Assembly (NCBI GenBank): GCA_977006965.1
Contig: OZ345383.1
Span: 868,001 to 932,000 of the forward strand
From: Phymatolithon calcareum
Taxonomy: Eukaryota > Rhodophyta > Florideophyceae > Hapalidiales
Direction of reading: 5' to 3'
DNA length: 64,000 nt
Position 1 is the stretch's first letter, and each line of letters starts with the position of its first letter. The position numbers and the translations under genes were made by a program. Below are positions 44,481 to 55,925 of the stretch, piece after piece. The notes under the pieces are model-generated. The model ran no database searches. It had not been told where the DNA came from and saw only the letters and a list, made by a program, of their open reading frames with translations.

Positions 44481-44993
44481 CCACTATACTAGGTCAAGCA
44501 TAGTCGACGGGGAGTGGGCAGGATGATTTCTTGTTTCGGCCGCAGCCTTGGCAGCTTGAAACATAGCAAGGACTTCGTCAAGTGCTCTTCCTGTTGATCT
44601 ATAGCACCACCCCCCAAAAAGGGTAATCCATGTTATTTACAATCCTCGTGTAAACAGGATCTAGCAAACTTCTGTATCTGCCGAGATACCGTCGATAGAA
44701 AACGCTGTGTGCAACCTGTCTCATTATTGGGATATATTCTCCATCTCTCTACATCGAGGATGGCGAAGAGAGCCTCGAATAGGCAAACTACGACATTGTT
44801 CCCGATATATCTGAAATTGATAGATGCTCGTAAGTCTCTACGGGCAGTTGACTAACATTAGGACGTATGCCCATAATGTACGATCCCGTAGTTGAGGGTA
44901 TTGTTATGTCTCCCCTTTTTTAAAGTGAAATTTAATTGCCAGGCAGAAATCTTTTCATATCTCACCAAATTAGTAACGACGGGGAAATCATTG
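44481..44993. other. no gene seen
   Basis: Intergenic sequence, no feature supported. Confidence 0.4.
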
Positions 44994-45003
44994 GTACTGA
45001 AGT

Positions 45004-45063
45004 TTTTTTTAATTGCAATTTTTTTAAAACCCCACGGTCATACGAATATACGGCAAGGCTTTA
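45004..45063 (-). mobile_element. 60-bp LINE A-type insertion, 10-bp TSD
   Basis: GTACTGAAGT flanks it at 44994-45003 and 45064-45073. The insert holds only the family stem-loop (CCCCACGGTCATACGAATAT and onward, about 45030-45053) and an A-rich tail on the minus strand. It is an extreme 5' truncation. Confidence 0.78.
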
Positions 45064-45073
45064 GTACTGAAGT

Positions 45074-46639
45074 GCTAGCTCTGATTTGTCGTTTCGTCCC
45101 CCCTTACGCTTACGCTGTCCAATGCGGTGATTGTGCAATTCAGAGCGTATAACTGTTCCTTCTGAGACACTCATATGCACAGGAGTACGAAGCAGATGAT
45201 GAAAACAATGTGCGGCTTCATTAAAACACAGTCGCGCGCCAAACTGCCCAAGCAGGAATGTTTTCGGTGCTTTTTCATGCACACTAAATGTCGTACTCAA
45301 TCAACTAAATATGCACCATAGCGTCCCTGATGGCAGCGGGGCATGCTTCCTGCCAGCCGAGAATTGCAGCGATGATGGGCAAAAGGGGCAAAAAAAACTG
45401 CTGGATGTCAGCCCATAGCGATCACTGTGGGAGAAACTGCGAGTCTACCCGGCATTGAGAGAGACGGAGAAGGCCGAAAAAAGCAAAAATCACTTTAGAC
45501 CATCACGTCGAGATATCATGAACTTTGCGCAGTCAAGTGGTTTTTCCGCCGTGCCTCCGCCGCGAAACCCCTCGGCGCCTGTCGACAACTACGATGATCT
45601 ATCGAGGATGCAGCTCGAAGCCCTCTAGGACAACCTAACCCAACCGTAAATGGATGACAGTGCAGAAGAGGAAGTGAAACAGACGATAGACAAATTTTAA
45701 TTTGTCCATCGTTTGCATTATTAAAATAATGCTACAAATCGAGATGATTGAGGAGATAATAGTGTGATAGAAGAGTTGAGATGTTGTAGTCTTCCCCGGA
45801 AAGGTTACAGCGCAAAGCGAAGCTGCTCTGGTGTTGGATTGGATTGCATTTCTGTTTATTTGAAGCTCCTTTTGTCCATTATCATTGCACCTGAGAAACT
45901 TTTCGTTGCGCTGCAAGCTCTGGTGTTGGCGAGGAGCAAATTTAATTCAAATGTTAAAATATGAAATGGAATGGCTCGATTCTAATGTCTCGCTGGCGCA
46001 TAAGAATCTGCATTGCGAGATGCAGCGTTAGTGCTCATGAGCTCGGAAACCTCCACTCCGACATCGACAATGTGGCCGCTCGTTTCTACCGAAGAAATAC
46101 CTTCAGCCCATCGTGCAGTCCTGTGGTTTGGGAGAAACAATAGAAAGGGCTAGTAGGGCCTTGTTGTCCCCTGGCATATTTGTTGGGAGTATCCAGAACG
46201 CGGATCGGCCAATTCGTGCGACAACCATGCAAAATATAGAACTGAAGGATTGGTCGTGATGGAGAGGACGCGGGGTTCATGGTCCTTTTGCACGCCCTCA
46301 ATTTTGGCAGCATTGTGGGTCTTTCAATGTAAAATCTGTCATCGCCGTGCTGTCTGTCATTGCAATATGTGCATGAACGCAGTATGACCATATCATATTG
46401 AGATTGATGGCGAATCAAAGTAGGAGATTTGCTTCTGTGTCTCTGAGCCCGAGTGCGCTTAGCACCCTGAAATTCCCGTATTCTTTGTACACAAGGAGGA
46501 GCGCGCTCTCAATTTACATCCAGCACTTGATCTTATCTCCCGCAAGCCACTGTTGCAATTCCCGAAGACGCGGGCTACAGTGCTCTGGTGCACAGTGCAC
46601 CGAATATGCATCTATTTGCACCACCAGGAACGGGGATAC
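45074..46639. other. no gene seen
   Basis: No coding region or recognised repeat. Confidence 0.4.
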
Positions 46640-46865
46640 GTGTTGATTTATTTTTAAAATCTCCCAAGGCCTCTCTTCAAGAGTAACGGGGCCGCTTTTG
46701 CACGATTTTCTAAGCTAATGTAGTTTGACTATTCAGTATATCCTTGATTCGTATTTCTCTCCCAACAAGTGCTCTAGTGAGGCGCTTACATTCATATTCA
46801 ATTTCAGGACTAATCAAGATCTTGAATGAAGATAGAATGCGTTGGAGCGCGACCAGCTCAATCAC
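46640..46865 (-). pseudogene. LINE C 3' fragment
   Basis: The minus strand reads VIELVALQRILSSFKI, then PEIEYECKRLTRALVGREIR and IKDILNSQTT, nearly identical to the copy at 63405-64000, followed by the 3' end GAGGCCTTGGGAGATTTTAAA. It is 5'-truncated near 46865. Both copies are followed by a similar GGGGATACGTGTTGATTTATTT, so that word is probably part of the element's 3' end. Confidence 0.78.
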
Positions 46866-48634
46866 GACCGTGACAATGTGGTAGGGAGACGATGCAGACA
46901 ATCTGATTTGACGGTTTTCAAACAGTCCGTGTTCCCCAACTTGCGAAGCGAGGCTCGCGCTCCAGAGGTAATGCCAAAGTGGGTAGGAGGCTCGAGGGAT
47001 TTCCCTCGTCGGGTTGTGTTCTCGATGAAAAAATATTCGCACTGCTGTTAACCCCGGGACGTATTAGGCAATCGGTCCAGGACACTACGAAACCACAAGG
47101 AGAGCGAAGTGCTAAATCATCCGAACGCTGTACGCTTTGTTTGGTCATGACGCGTAGAACGTTCATGTGCCAGTCATTTTTCACTACTTTTCCGGTTGGA
47201 TTCTTGCGTCATTGTGATGGCAGCTTCATCGGAAGGAAGGAGGCGCGATTTGAAAAAGTGCAGCACTACCACGGTAGTTGACCTAATGAAACAGTGTCTA
47301 TTTGCTGACACTTTTGCACCAATCGTTGCCACAAAACTTGCGGTTCACGTCGGCACTTCTGCAACTAAGCCATCTCCATCGTATAGCAACGGTGGCTATA
47401 TCATGGCGACCAGAAGAGATCAACTTTCACTCTCCTGGTCACCACAGTAGTGCGACCAGAGTGTTCCTACAGAAACATCTCTTCTAGAACTGCTAACGAC
47501 ATAATATGCCGTACAGATTCCAATTACAATCTATATTTTCCATGTCGCTTAACGCTGTTGGAAAATTATACGGCATAGAGGAAAATACAGTTTTCGCAGC
47601 ATAGGACGTGCTTCTCTTGGTATAGATGACTGTGCGCTATGCCCTTTCTTCCATATAATCCCAGTGCAAGTTTTGAATTACATATATAAATCAGCAGTTC
47701 TAAGTATCTGCTCCTGCATGATGGCAAATAGATCTCCATCGCTAGAAAAAGGCATCATTTATACAAAAGAGCAGTTAGAGACGTGACTTTAAATCAACCC
47801 TTATTCACCCAGCAAATAGAAAATAGAGTTCCACGGCCACTTATCTTCATCTGGCTAGGAATACAGCACGACTTTACAGTGTTTTCCCTTGTATTATAAG
47901 ATCGCATCAATTTCATGCCACGTAGCAGATTCGCTTCGTCTGCTGCTCCGGCTCGTCCTTAGTCAGTGCGTTCCAATAGAGAAGAAAATCGGGTTGTACT
48001 GGGGCTTGGAAATCAGACACGTTAGAAGTCGAAAAATCGAACAGTGCAATCGTGCGGCGCGCCAGAGGAGATAGAACCTTGACGGCCGCTTTTCTTTCTT
48101 TCTTTACTGCGGGATTTCTCGAAGCTGATGGAACAACTCCGCATCCATACGGCTCTAGTAGACCTTAACAGATACGAGTGGTACTTGATGTCACAACAGC
48201 TGTCCAAGCTGCACAAGGTGCAGACCATGGTCCAGCTTAACATCCATATCGCTACGCAGCCAATCTTCATTCGCCGTCCTTCAAAGGGATGCCCGGGTTG
48301 GAAACCATTTAGGAAGTTCACGGTAGCTAATCATCTCTCTGCCTTCTTTCATTTCCTTCTCGGCCGCCTTTAACTGTAGGTCATTCAGATCGTGCAAATA
48401 ACGGCCCCTAGAGGGAAATTCTCCAGCGTGAGCGCATATTTCCATATTTCATTATAGAAAAGATGAAAGGGCAATTGCACTTGCGTTGTAAGTTACACTC
48501 GCCGAGTCCAAGCTCAATGATATGCCAGAGTTCTTAATGTCTATAGAGATAAGCTTCAAATGCCTTCGCCATCAACTAGCATGATAGCATGTTGAGTAGA
48601 TGGAGAATCTGATTTCTAACCGAGTCCCGAAGTA
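46866..48634. other. no gene seen
   Basis: Short ORFs only. One at 48128-48373 (81 codons) has no recognisable feature and is not called. Confidence 0.4.
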
Positions 48635-49130
48635 ACCTTTTTTTTTTAGTAGTATTTATTAAACGCTCTCAGTAACACTCTTTAGACTGTAAGGGAGATG
48701 CGTTTCAGTTGCTACAGCCAGTATAACATTCATATATGCTTCTTCCGCAATCTTGTATATCGTGGCCCTAGCTGCAAAAACCCACATCGGACGGATGTGG
48801 GAAAAGCTTAGAGTCCTCTATGCGCTCAGCGGCGATTCGAGCTCGCAATTCTTATCCTTTGTTTTTCTATTCCATGTCCTCGTAAAAGGCACTGGTAAAG
48901 AAGAGTAGCTGGTCCAGTGCTTCTTCGGTCTTCTTGGTCTCTTCTCCGGTCAGCTGGTATCTCGCCAAAGACGTTTCAACCGTGTGCAATAGCCTTGATA
49001 TGATTTCGCCAAATTTGTCTTCTAGTAGTGTCGTGCTCAGTGGGGGAAATCTCCCAAACGCCCACTTCACCGCCAATTGACGATGACGTACTTTCGGAAG
49101 CCTTAAAATCACTGGAATTGCTCCGACTAC
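48635..49130 (-). pseudogene. LINE B C-terminal fragment and 3' end
   Basis: The minus-strand frame (49112-48867) reads ILRLPKVRHRQLAVKWAFGR, then LEDKFGEII and KTEEALDQLLFF, ending YEDME; it matches the LINE B C terminus at 36590-36850. The 3' untranslated part contains the perfect stem CCCACATC/GATGTGGG (48781-48788 and 48794-48801) and ends GCGTTTAATAAATACTAC before an A-run, the same end as LINE B at 37045-37065. It is 5'-truncated near 49130; no TSD was found. Confidence 0.78.
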
Positions 49131-49299
49131 CTGTGGAGATACTCAATTTTAGAACATCAAGAATTGCTGTACACCTATTCCAGACGCCAATTCAAGATTA
49201 AATTAAAGGAGAAGCCATGCTGGTCGTGCATCCGCTGCGGACAGCACAATAACAACACGAGTTGAACTTTCGAACGCCAAGATAACACAGGAATCAACT

Positions 49300-49622
49300 T
49301 TTTTTTAATTCGAGTTTATTTTTTAATAAACTCGAATTGAAAAAAAGCCCCACAGACTTCCGAAGATGTGGGAGAGGCTTCTTCTGATGCTACCTACCTT
49401 TCTGCAGCTTACGAAACGTCCACCAGAATGGCGGACGGGAAAAATCAGGATTCAAAGTAATTCTATCTCAGTCCTCTACGGGATTGTTGGTGCTTGAGCT
49501 CGCACGCTTTTTGACTTGCCTTCTGCGAATCAATACAGGCCTTCTTCGTTCTCCATGCGTTCTATGAGTGTCTTGCTAAATAGTAAGAGCCCATCTAGCG
49601 CCTTTTCTGCTTCCAGTCGTTT
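49300..49622 (-). mobile_element. LINE A 3' fragment, 13-bp TSD
   Basis: ACAGGAATCAACT occurs at 49287-49299 and 49623-49635. The insert matches the last 230 bp of LINE A (stem-loop at 49348-49372, TCTATGAGTGTCTTGCTAAA, end of the ORF2 tail) and is truncated inside the ORF2 C terminus. Its 3' tail carries a 14-bp inverted repeat (49307-49320 and 49325-49338). Confidence 0.9.
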
Positions 49623-49635
49623 ACAGGAATCAACT

Positions 49636-50423
49636 GTTACTGTGCAAAGCCAAAACGAAGAAAACGGAAAATACTTTTCGTTTATTTTTAGAGAGTCTTT
49701 CTATTTTTCAATTGAGGGCCGTTTTGACAAGCGTCTTGGACGCACATGGTGCAGAGCCCAGGAAGGAGCCTTGAATACCGTATACGACGTGCTAGGGCTG
49801 CGAGCTCGTACATCCACGGCGCGAGGCACTGCGCGCGAAGGTCCCGCTCGCACGCGAGCGCGGGACAACTCGGCGCACAAACGCCCCTGATACAGTATCA
49901 TATTCGCACAATGATACTCAGGGATAGTAACATGTCGCTTTATGACTGACAGTGGAGGTGACTGACAGTTTTTAGCCTATCAGCACTCTCAACGAGTGCC
50001 ACGACTATGGTGGTCAGGGAATGACATGTCCCTGAGGTTTTCTCATGATCTTTCCAAGGGCTTTTGTGCTTTTCTCCGTTTCTAGGTTTTACCTAACAGT
50101 TCTGAAAGCAGGACAGCTCTAGGACCATGCCCTTTTCAACTACTAGCGAGAGTACCTCAGGGCTGGACGGTGAAGAAACCGCCGTCAAATCCGCTCTAAT
50201 CCCCAGGTTTGCCTTGTACGTTGTCTGCCACGGTTGGCCTCTTTGACGATCGCTCTTTTCGGGAATGATGATATTCAAATACCTTGTAGTCTCTGGTTTG
50301 GAGGATAGCAGAGGGTTTTCAGGAACTCATGTCCGGGGAAATGATACAAAATCAATGGGATCTACATCAACAACTAAGATTTAGCATCTTGAATCTAAAA
50401 GTCACTTGCAAATTGAACGATTA
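49636..50423. other. no gene seen; one GC hairpin
   Basis: An arm GTCCCGCTCGC at 49841-49851 pairs with GCGAGCGCGGGAC (49854-49866) with a 2-nt bulge. No coding region is supported. Confidence 0.4.
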
Positions 50424-50432
50424 CAGCCTGCA

Positions 50433-50494
50433 CCCTTTTTTGTAACTTTTATTTTTTAAGAGCCTCGCAGTCTTATGTATTTCCTCAGTTGCTG
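50433..50494 (-). mobile_element. 62-bp LINE A-type insertion, 9-bp TSD
   Basis: CAGCCTGCA flanks it at 50424-50432 and 50495-50503. The insert keeps only a degraded version of the family 3' end (GAGCCTCGCAGTCTTATGTA and TTCCTCAGTTGCTGC on the plus strand). It is older than the 45-kb example. Confidence 0.65.
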
Positions 50495-50503
50495 CAGCCT
50501 GCA

Positions 50504-52041
50504 TACTGTTACCAATGAGCTAGTGAGAAGAGCCGTTGGTCTCACTAAGCAATCCTGCAAAACATGGAAGCAGCGCACTACATATCCAACATTTGCCCAA
50601 GACCAGTGCAGTGAATATTCTGATACTCCCACTGAGCCCATCGATGTCGGCACGGGTTGCAGGTGATGTTTTAGCGCATTTCGAATAGCTGTCCGCAGGT
50701 TCACCACGCGCTCAGCCAGAACATATTCGGCACTGTGACCCAATCCGCGAAATGTACCCCTACGGTGTGAAATAAATTGTTGCATTCTGAAAAGTACTCT
50801 GTGTAAACAATGTCGTGTCCCAGTCCCAGCCCGTTTGCCGAGCACGCGCTGAAACAGAGGAGTATCTGTGCGGCGAGAAAACCGCAGACATAGCGCACAA
50901 TTGATGCAGATCAGCTTCAGATGGAAAGCTTTGACACCCGACTTTTACGCATTCAAGAATCAGTGAAAAATGGTCATCCTGTTGTTTAATCCTGTTGTTT
51001 AATTTTCCAGTCGCCTACACTTTAAATTGCGCGAGGTCACAGACGTGTATTCACTTTCAAACTTTCGCGCTCCAAGTTCTGTACAGCATCCCTCTGCGCA
51101 AAAATCTTAATTTCTTCTTTCATTGCGCACGCTTCTTCGGAGAACTGTAAAGAAATACATTGCTTGAAGCAGGCACACTGTAATATTTTGAGCGAGATAT
51201 TCATAGTGTTTGTTTGTTGCCTCTCCCCCACACCATGAGTCCCTAGGTACTACCATAAAATCATAACCATACACTGTAATACTTGAGTTCGTCGAGGGAA
51301 TTACAATTTCTTTTGCACAACTGAGCGCTGGCACTTGCAAGAGATATGATATATCATGGAATCTTCCAAATTGCATTCATTTCCATTGTTGAGCGCCGTT
51401 GAAGATGCAAATTGTATCTTACTGTATACAGTAAGAACATATTGAATACAATATTTTCTTGTTTGAAAATATTTTTGAAACTGTGTATGATACATATCCA
51501 ACCCCCAAGAGCAGTGCTTACGAAAAGGTCAGCGCCCATATAGAAGAATACAGCGAATGAAACTATTCTACAGGAAACATTGGTAAGTTATCAGTCATCG
51601 AACAAATTGGGACAGTGCGCATCTGCGCGTTCCGCATGCTGACAGTTTTACAACGAACACTCCTTCTACGATATATCCCGTACTTCCACGAATCTCTGGA
51701 GGAAGACTCTGGCGCCTGTGCTTAGCAAACAAGCAGAGAATGCTTTCAAAGTATTGAGGCTTGTGCCAGAGTCCTTCTCCATGGATACCCTTCCGCGACT
51801 GTTTCAAATAGCTCAGTGGCATTCCATGTTATATAATTCCAGGGAAGACACGCTAAGTCGCAGTCGACATGGAAATGCCATCAACGAATATCTAAGAAGA
51901 GGCATTCTCTCTCTCCTTTCGATCACATACTTTTTCTCTCGTTCGCACTTCTCCAGCATTGCAATCAACTCCCTGTGATTGATAAATAAGGATCTCTCTT
52001 ATTCCATCTGCCTCATAGTGATCTCAGCAACACTCATCACA
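50504..52041. other. no gene seen; upstream of bZIP-like paralog 3
   Basis: No coding region is supported. A palindrome CTTACTGTATACAGTAAG lies at 51418-51435 and contains two of the TACTGTA/TACAGTA heptamers. Confidence 0.4.
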
Positions 52042-53481
52042 ATGCAGATTTCTCAACATCTCATTCCTGAATCGCTCGCTCCACCGTCTCTCTCCTTGCT
52101 TTCCTCAGGACTCTCTGCACCGCACCTTGAGCTGGTCTTCACCCTTGCCCGTATCCCCTGGGTTCGCGACTTTCTTCTTCTCAAAGACATGTGTAGTGAT
52201 CTTTCCACGTTATCCAGTCCACTGCAGATCAGACATGGGTGGGGAGCTGACGTTCACATGCGCATCTGCGACGCCAGCAGCACATTCACAGGGGCAATGG
52301 ACCTCGAATTGGGCTTTCGTATCGCTCTGGTCCCCTCAATCTCCTGTGGATCGCTCACCGTCGGCAACGCGATACAAGAGTCCAAGAGCGACAGTCACCA
52401 AGTCTCTGTCGGTCGTTTTGTTCGAGATGATTCAAGCGGCGTTGTCTTTTGTCTCGATCATCGTCCAGCCAACGACTGTACAGAAGTGCTTTTCATCTAT
52501 AATGAATCCGCAATGTGTACCTCAAGATACTTCCTGCGGTTTAACACAGCCGCTTTTCGCCACGCAATGGAGCATCGAGCTGCCAACTTTCGTGTTTTCG
52601 AGCTTGCCGCCTGTCTGATTCACTGTACTCTTCAAAGTGAGGTTCGTGACTGTCCCATGTGTCAAAGCCCGAGGAGCCTGCCGTGCAACTGTAATCTATC
52701 TTTCATCCCACCCCAACATTCAAATGACTTTGCAACGCTCCGGGCGAATATGCATTCCACAATGGGTCGTTTCCAAGGAACCGGAACTGGTAAGCTTTTC
52801 ATCAACGGCGAGAGTATTCTTGTTCATACTACCTCCCAGGTGAATGTCCTGCCATCCACGGACGCAAATCTAATAACAGGACTCGCTGTCCGTGGCAAAC
52901 AGCATCTCATGCTCTCAGAGAATTCGCAAAAGTCGCTCTCGAGCACTTGGCTCTTCGGTGAGGCAAGCGACACCCCGAAGGAATTCAACTACTTGCACTC
53001 ACTGGAAGCAATAATTCACGAGTCCCTAGGAAATCCACAAACGCCACGGTCACCACATTCAGATATCATACAGCTACCGCATCAATGCCATTCCGTTTCT
53101 AAAATGGTCCGTCGAGAGCACATTTTGTGCGGCAAAAAGGACGATATGGTGTTAGACCAGTCATTAACATCGAGTCATAGATGTTCAGCAGCAGAACGGA
53201 AGAGAGGATCAAGGGGAGGGCCACAAAACCCGGTCTCAGAAGATGTGTTACGAGAACGTGAAATAAGAAAGCAAATTCGAATATGCAAAAACAGGGCGTC
53301 AGCTGCAAGAAGCAATGCACGACGAAAGCTGCAGAATGATACACTCAAAGCTGGTCTTGCAGATGTTCGAGATAGAGCTCGTCAACTTCATGACAAGCAT
53401 ATGGCACTCCGTGAGGAAAACCTTCGACTGAAGATGGATCTTTTGAAGGCAGGATATCATACCTTTGCAGAATCTAAATAA
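52042..53481 (+). CDS. bZIP-like protein, paralog 3 (479 aa)
   Basis: Intronless. The start is the first ATG of the open frame, MQISQH, shared with paralog 1. Residues 23-290 are the common unrecognised domain; Cys204, 207, 215 and 217 form CPMC and CNC; EFNYLHSLEAIIHESLGNP lies at about 314-332. The bZIP basic region reads CKNRASAARSNARRK with Asn417 and Asn425, ten residues before the first zipper leucine (435), followed by V442, L449, L456 and L463. A ten-residue tail after the zipper (AGYHTFAESK) is unique to this copy. AATAAA overlaps the stop codon (53477-53482). It is closer to paralog 1 than to paralog 2. Expected location is the nucleus; any DNA target is unknown. Confidence 0.83.
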   Translation: MQISQHLIPESLAPPSLSLLSSGLSAPHLELVFTLARIPWVRDFLLLKDMCSDLSTLSSPLQIRHGWGADVHMRICDASSTFTGAMDLELGFRIALVPSISCGSLTVGNAIQESKSDSHQVSVGRFVRDDSSGVVFCLDHRPANDCTEVLFIYNESAMCTSRYFLRFNTAAFRHAMEHRAANFRVFELAACLIHCTLQSEVRDCPMCQSPRSLPCNCNLSFIPPQHSNDFATLRANMHSTMGRFQGTGTGKLFINGESILVHTTSQVNVLPSTDANLITGLAVRGKQHLMLSENSQKSLSSTWLFGEASDTPKEFNYLHSLEAIIHESLGNPQTPRSPHSDIIQLPHQCHSVSKMVRREHILCGKKDDMVLDQSLTSSHRCSAAERKRGSRGGPQNPVSEDVLREREIRKQIRICKNRASAARSNARRKLQNDTLKAGLADVRDRARQLHDKHMALREENLRLKMDLLKAGYHTFAESK

Positions 53482-53877
53482 AGTTACCTGTACAGGGGTA
53501 AGCCTTTTGCCTCTGATAGTGTAACTGATCACGTGCAACAGCACCCTCTGAAATCGTGCGGCATCTCGACCTAATTTAGGTTCAATCAAAACCACAGTAG
53601 TTCAAATATTAAGTTTTAAAGGCCTTGACCTCAGCTGAAAGACATGTAGACAAAATGGAAGATCATGGCATGAGATTCATTCGGTACAATAGAGTAGTGA
53701 GAATGGACTCAAAACCGATGTCTGCAGCTGTGAGAAGTCTGACGCATCCAAATTGGCGCTCTAGAGACCAAGCAACCACAAGGGCTTCTCCGTCTCGATA
53801 TACATCCCCTGAGGCACGCACAACCCGCACTGCCCCATTAATAGGCACAGGAAACCACCTGTCATCTTCGGATGAGT

Positions 53878-54155
53878 TTTTTTATTGCAATTTTTTAAAG
53901 CCCCGCAGTCATACGAATATACGGGCAGGGCTTCCTCAGGTGCTGCCCTCGCTAGGGCGGCTCTACTCTTATGTCTGGCATTCTATCTGGGACCTTAGCA
54001 TGTGTTCGGTTGCTTTGATTGCTCTTTGTAACAGTTTCGAGGCGTCGCTTCTTCTTTCAGTACAGGTCTTCTTCATGCTGCATTCTCTCGATGATGGTTT
54101 TGCTGAAGAGCAAAAGGTCATCTAATGCCTTCTCAGTTGCCACTCTGTCGTCTTC
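53878..54155 (-). mobile_element. LINE A-type 3' fragment, 15-bp TSD
   Basis: CATCTTCGGATGAGT occurs at 53863-53877 and 54156-54170. The insert ends in the ORF2 C terminus (minus strand EKALDDLLLFSKTIIERMQHEEDLY) and keeps the 3' stem-loop (53901-53926). Here one stem pair is G-C (CCCG/CGGG) where LINE A at 3208 has A-T, a compensated change. It is a diverged subfamily. Confidence 0.88.
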
Positions 54156-54771
54156 CATCTTCGGATGAGTGTTGCAAACTGCCTATCTTGTCAGGGTGGA
54201 TGGGTGGAAAGCCAAAGAAATCAAGCTTGCTTGGAGACACGTCAACTGAAGACGTTCGACGGATAGGTAGCACCTGCGCGTGAACTGTTCAGATAATGTG
54301 ACGTACGCTTCGACCGCCGTCTTGACTCAACGACGGTCGACGTGGCGAATCGGATATGCTGTATGCGCCGATGCAGCAGAGGAGAAGCACGACGCTTTCT
54401 TGAAGCCTAGAACAGATGCAACCTGAGCAGGACTTCTTAAGTGACCAGTACATCGCGTCCAAACCGATAACGCGCATTGCCCATCCCCGGTACCTTGGCA
54501 GAGAGGCTACATTTCATTGGGTTCGGACGTCCGGTAGGACGGCTTTCGACAGGCACGAGTGAAATGAGAGTGTCGCGACGACCTCATGTCCAAGGAACGG
54601 CGCACCTTGCAGAGTTGAGAACTGAGCTGAAAGTAGACTAGGAATAAGTCAGTACTTTCTTTTATAATTCAAGTTTATTTAAAAGACCCACGGACTTCCG
54701 AATATATGGGCAAGGCTTCCTCTGATGCTAGCTTCCTTTGTGCAGCTCGCGAAACGCCCACCAGGATGTGG

Positions 54772-55855
54772 CGACGAGACAGAAACGTGGTGTATCATCG
54801 ACCGAGGAGTGCCTCAAGGTTCACCTCTTAGTCCATGCCTATACAATATATTCATGGGCACATTCGCCGAAGCGGTCTCCAAGACAGACGGAAACGACTC
54901 AGAGAGCCCAGCGCATTGTTCGCAGATGATGTTCAGCTTCAAGCGAAGACCGGACAAGGAATGCAGACACTTCTTGATATAGTGACCATTTGGACAAGCG
55001 GAAATGGCATGCAATGGAACACAAAACCAGAAAAAAGCGAAGCCCTTATGTACAGAGGGCTTCAGAAGCACACTTTTTACTTGGCGGGACGAGAACTGCA
55101 TCACGCCTGGAGGCTCTCGTATTTTGGGGTAAGCATGAATAACAAGGGTGTTACGGGTGACACGGCCATAGCAAGAGTTCTAATGCTACAGGAATCCTGC
55201 AGCATTTCGAACTCTTGTGTATGCATCCTGCAGCAGGATGCATTCATAAGTTTCGGGTATCAGGATCTTTAAGTCGCTAATAGCTCCGAAATGGGAGCAC
55301 GCGCTACACGTGACTCCAATGACAAATCGATTGCTCTCGGCAATCGAGTCGGCAGAGGGCTTGTTCTACAAGAATGTTTTCGGAAAATATGTCGAACACT
55401 GCCGGGACCGAATGCGAGTTCTGTTCTGACTGGGACCACCAAAGATGAGGAGCAGTCATCAAGCAGAAAGGTTTGCGTTAAGCCTGGTAAGACACAAAAA
55501 GCGCCTTGAAGAAACAGAAGAGTACTTTGGAAGACATGAGGACATAAGGGAAGCAGCGAAGGATATTTAAGTTCTCAAGAATTATGAAAATTTGGGACAA
55601 GCCCTTCAGAAAGCCCAGGAGGGATCTGTCACGAAGAAGAGGAGTAGAGAAGAAATAATTATAGTATGGGAAAAGGAAGAAGAAGGCAGATCAATGAAGA
55701 TTCCTATTGAAGGCAAGCTACCAGGGACCCTTTACATAAGAGAGAGAACGAAACTTTTAAGGTGCCTAAGGTTGACATTCAACCGAGCACCCCTTCGGAT
55801 AAAATCAGTATTGGGTGCCCACTGAAGGATCGAACTAGTCGCCTTACAACGTACT
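54772..55855 (+). pseudogene. LINE C ORF2: reverse transcriptase and C-terminal domain, part 1
   Basis: It starts just before RT motif B (WCIIDRGVPQGSPLSPCLYN) and continues after a frame change with ALFADDVQLQAKTG (motif C) and NTKPEKSEALMYRGL, then LSYFGVSMNNKG. A short palindromic insertion ATGCATCCTGC/GCAGGATGCAT (55221-55243) breaks the frame before APKWEHALHVTP. The C-terminal domain (HKKRLEETEEYFGRHEDIRE; EEEGRSMKIPIEG; LRCLRLTFNRAPLRIKSVLG) runs to 55855, ending at IELVALQRTL beside the transposon. Part 2 is at 58879-59000. The endonuclease is absent. Confidence 0.78.
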
Positions 55856-55925
55856 CTAGTGTCTATGTGCCGGGATTTTTTCCTCAATTGAGGACTGAAA
55901 ATCATTTAATTTTTGGAAACGAAAG

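Noticed and set aside
49841-49866. GC hairpin as a bacterial-type terminator.
   Set aside because: The window is eukaryotic in character, no U-run follows, and no gene ends nearby.
54289-54477. Inverted-looking GTCGA-rich segments at 54300-54350 as a possible TIR element.
   Set aside because: CGACGGTCGACG-like words are short, and no TSD or second end was found.
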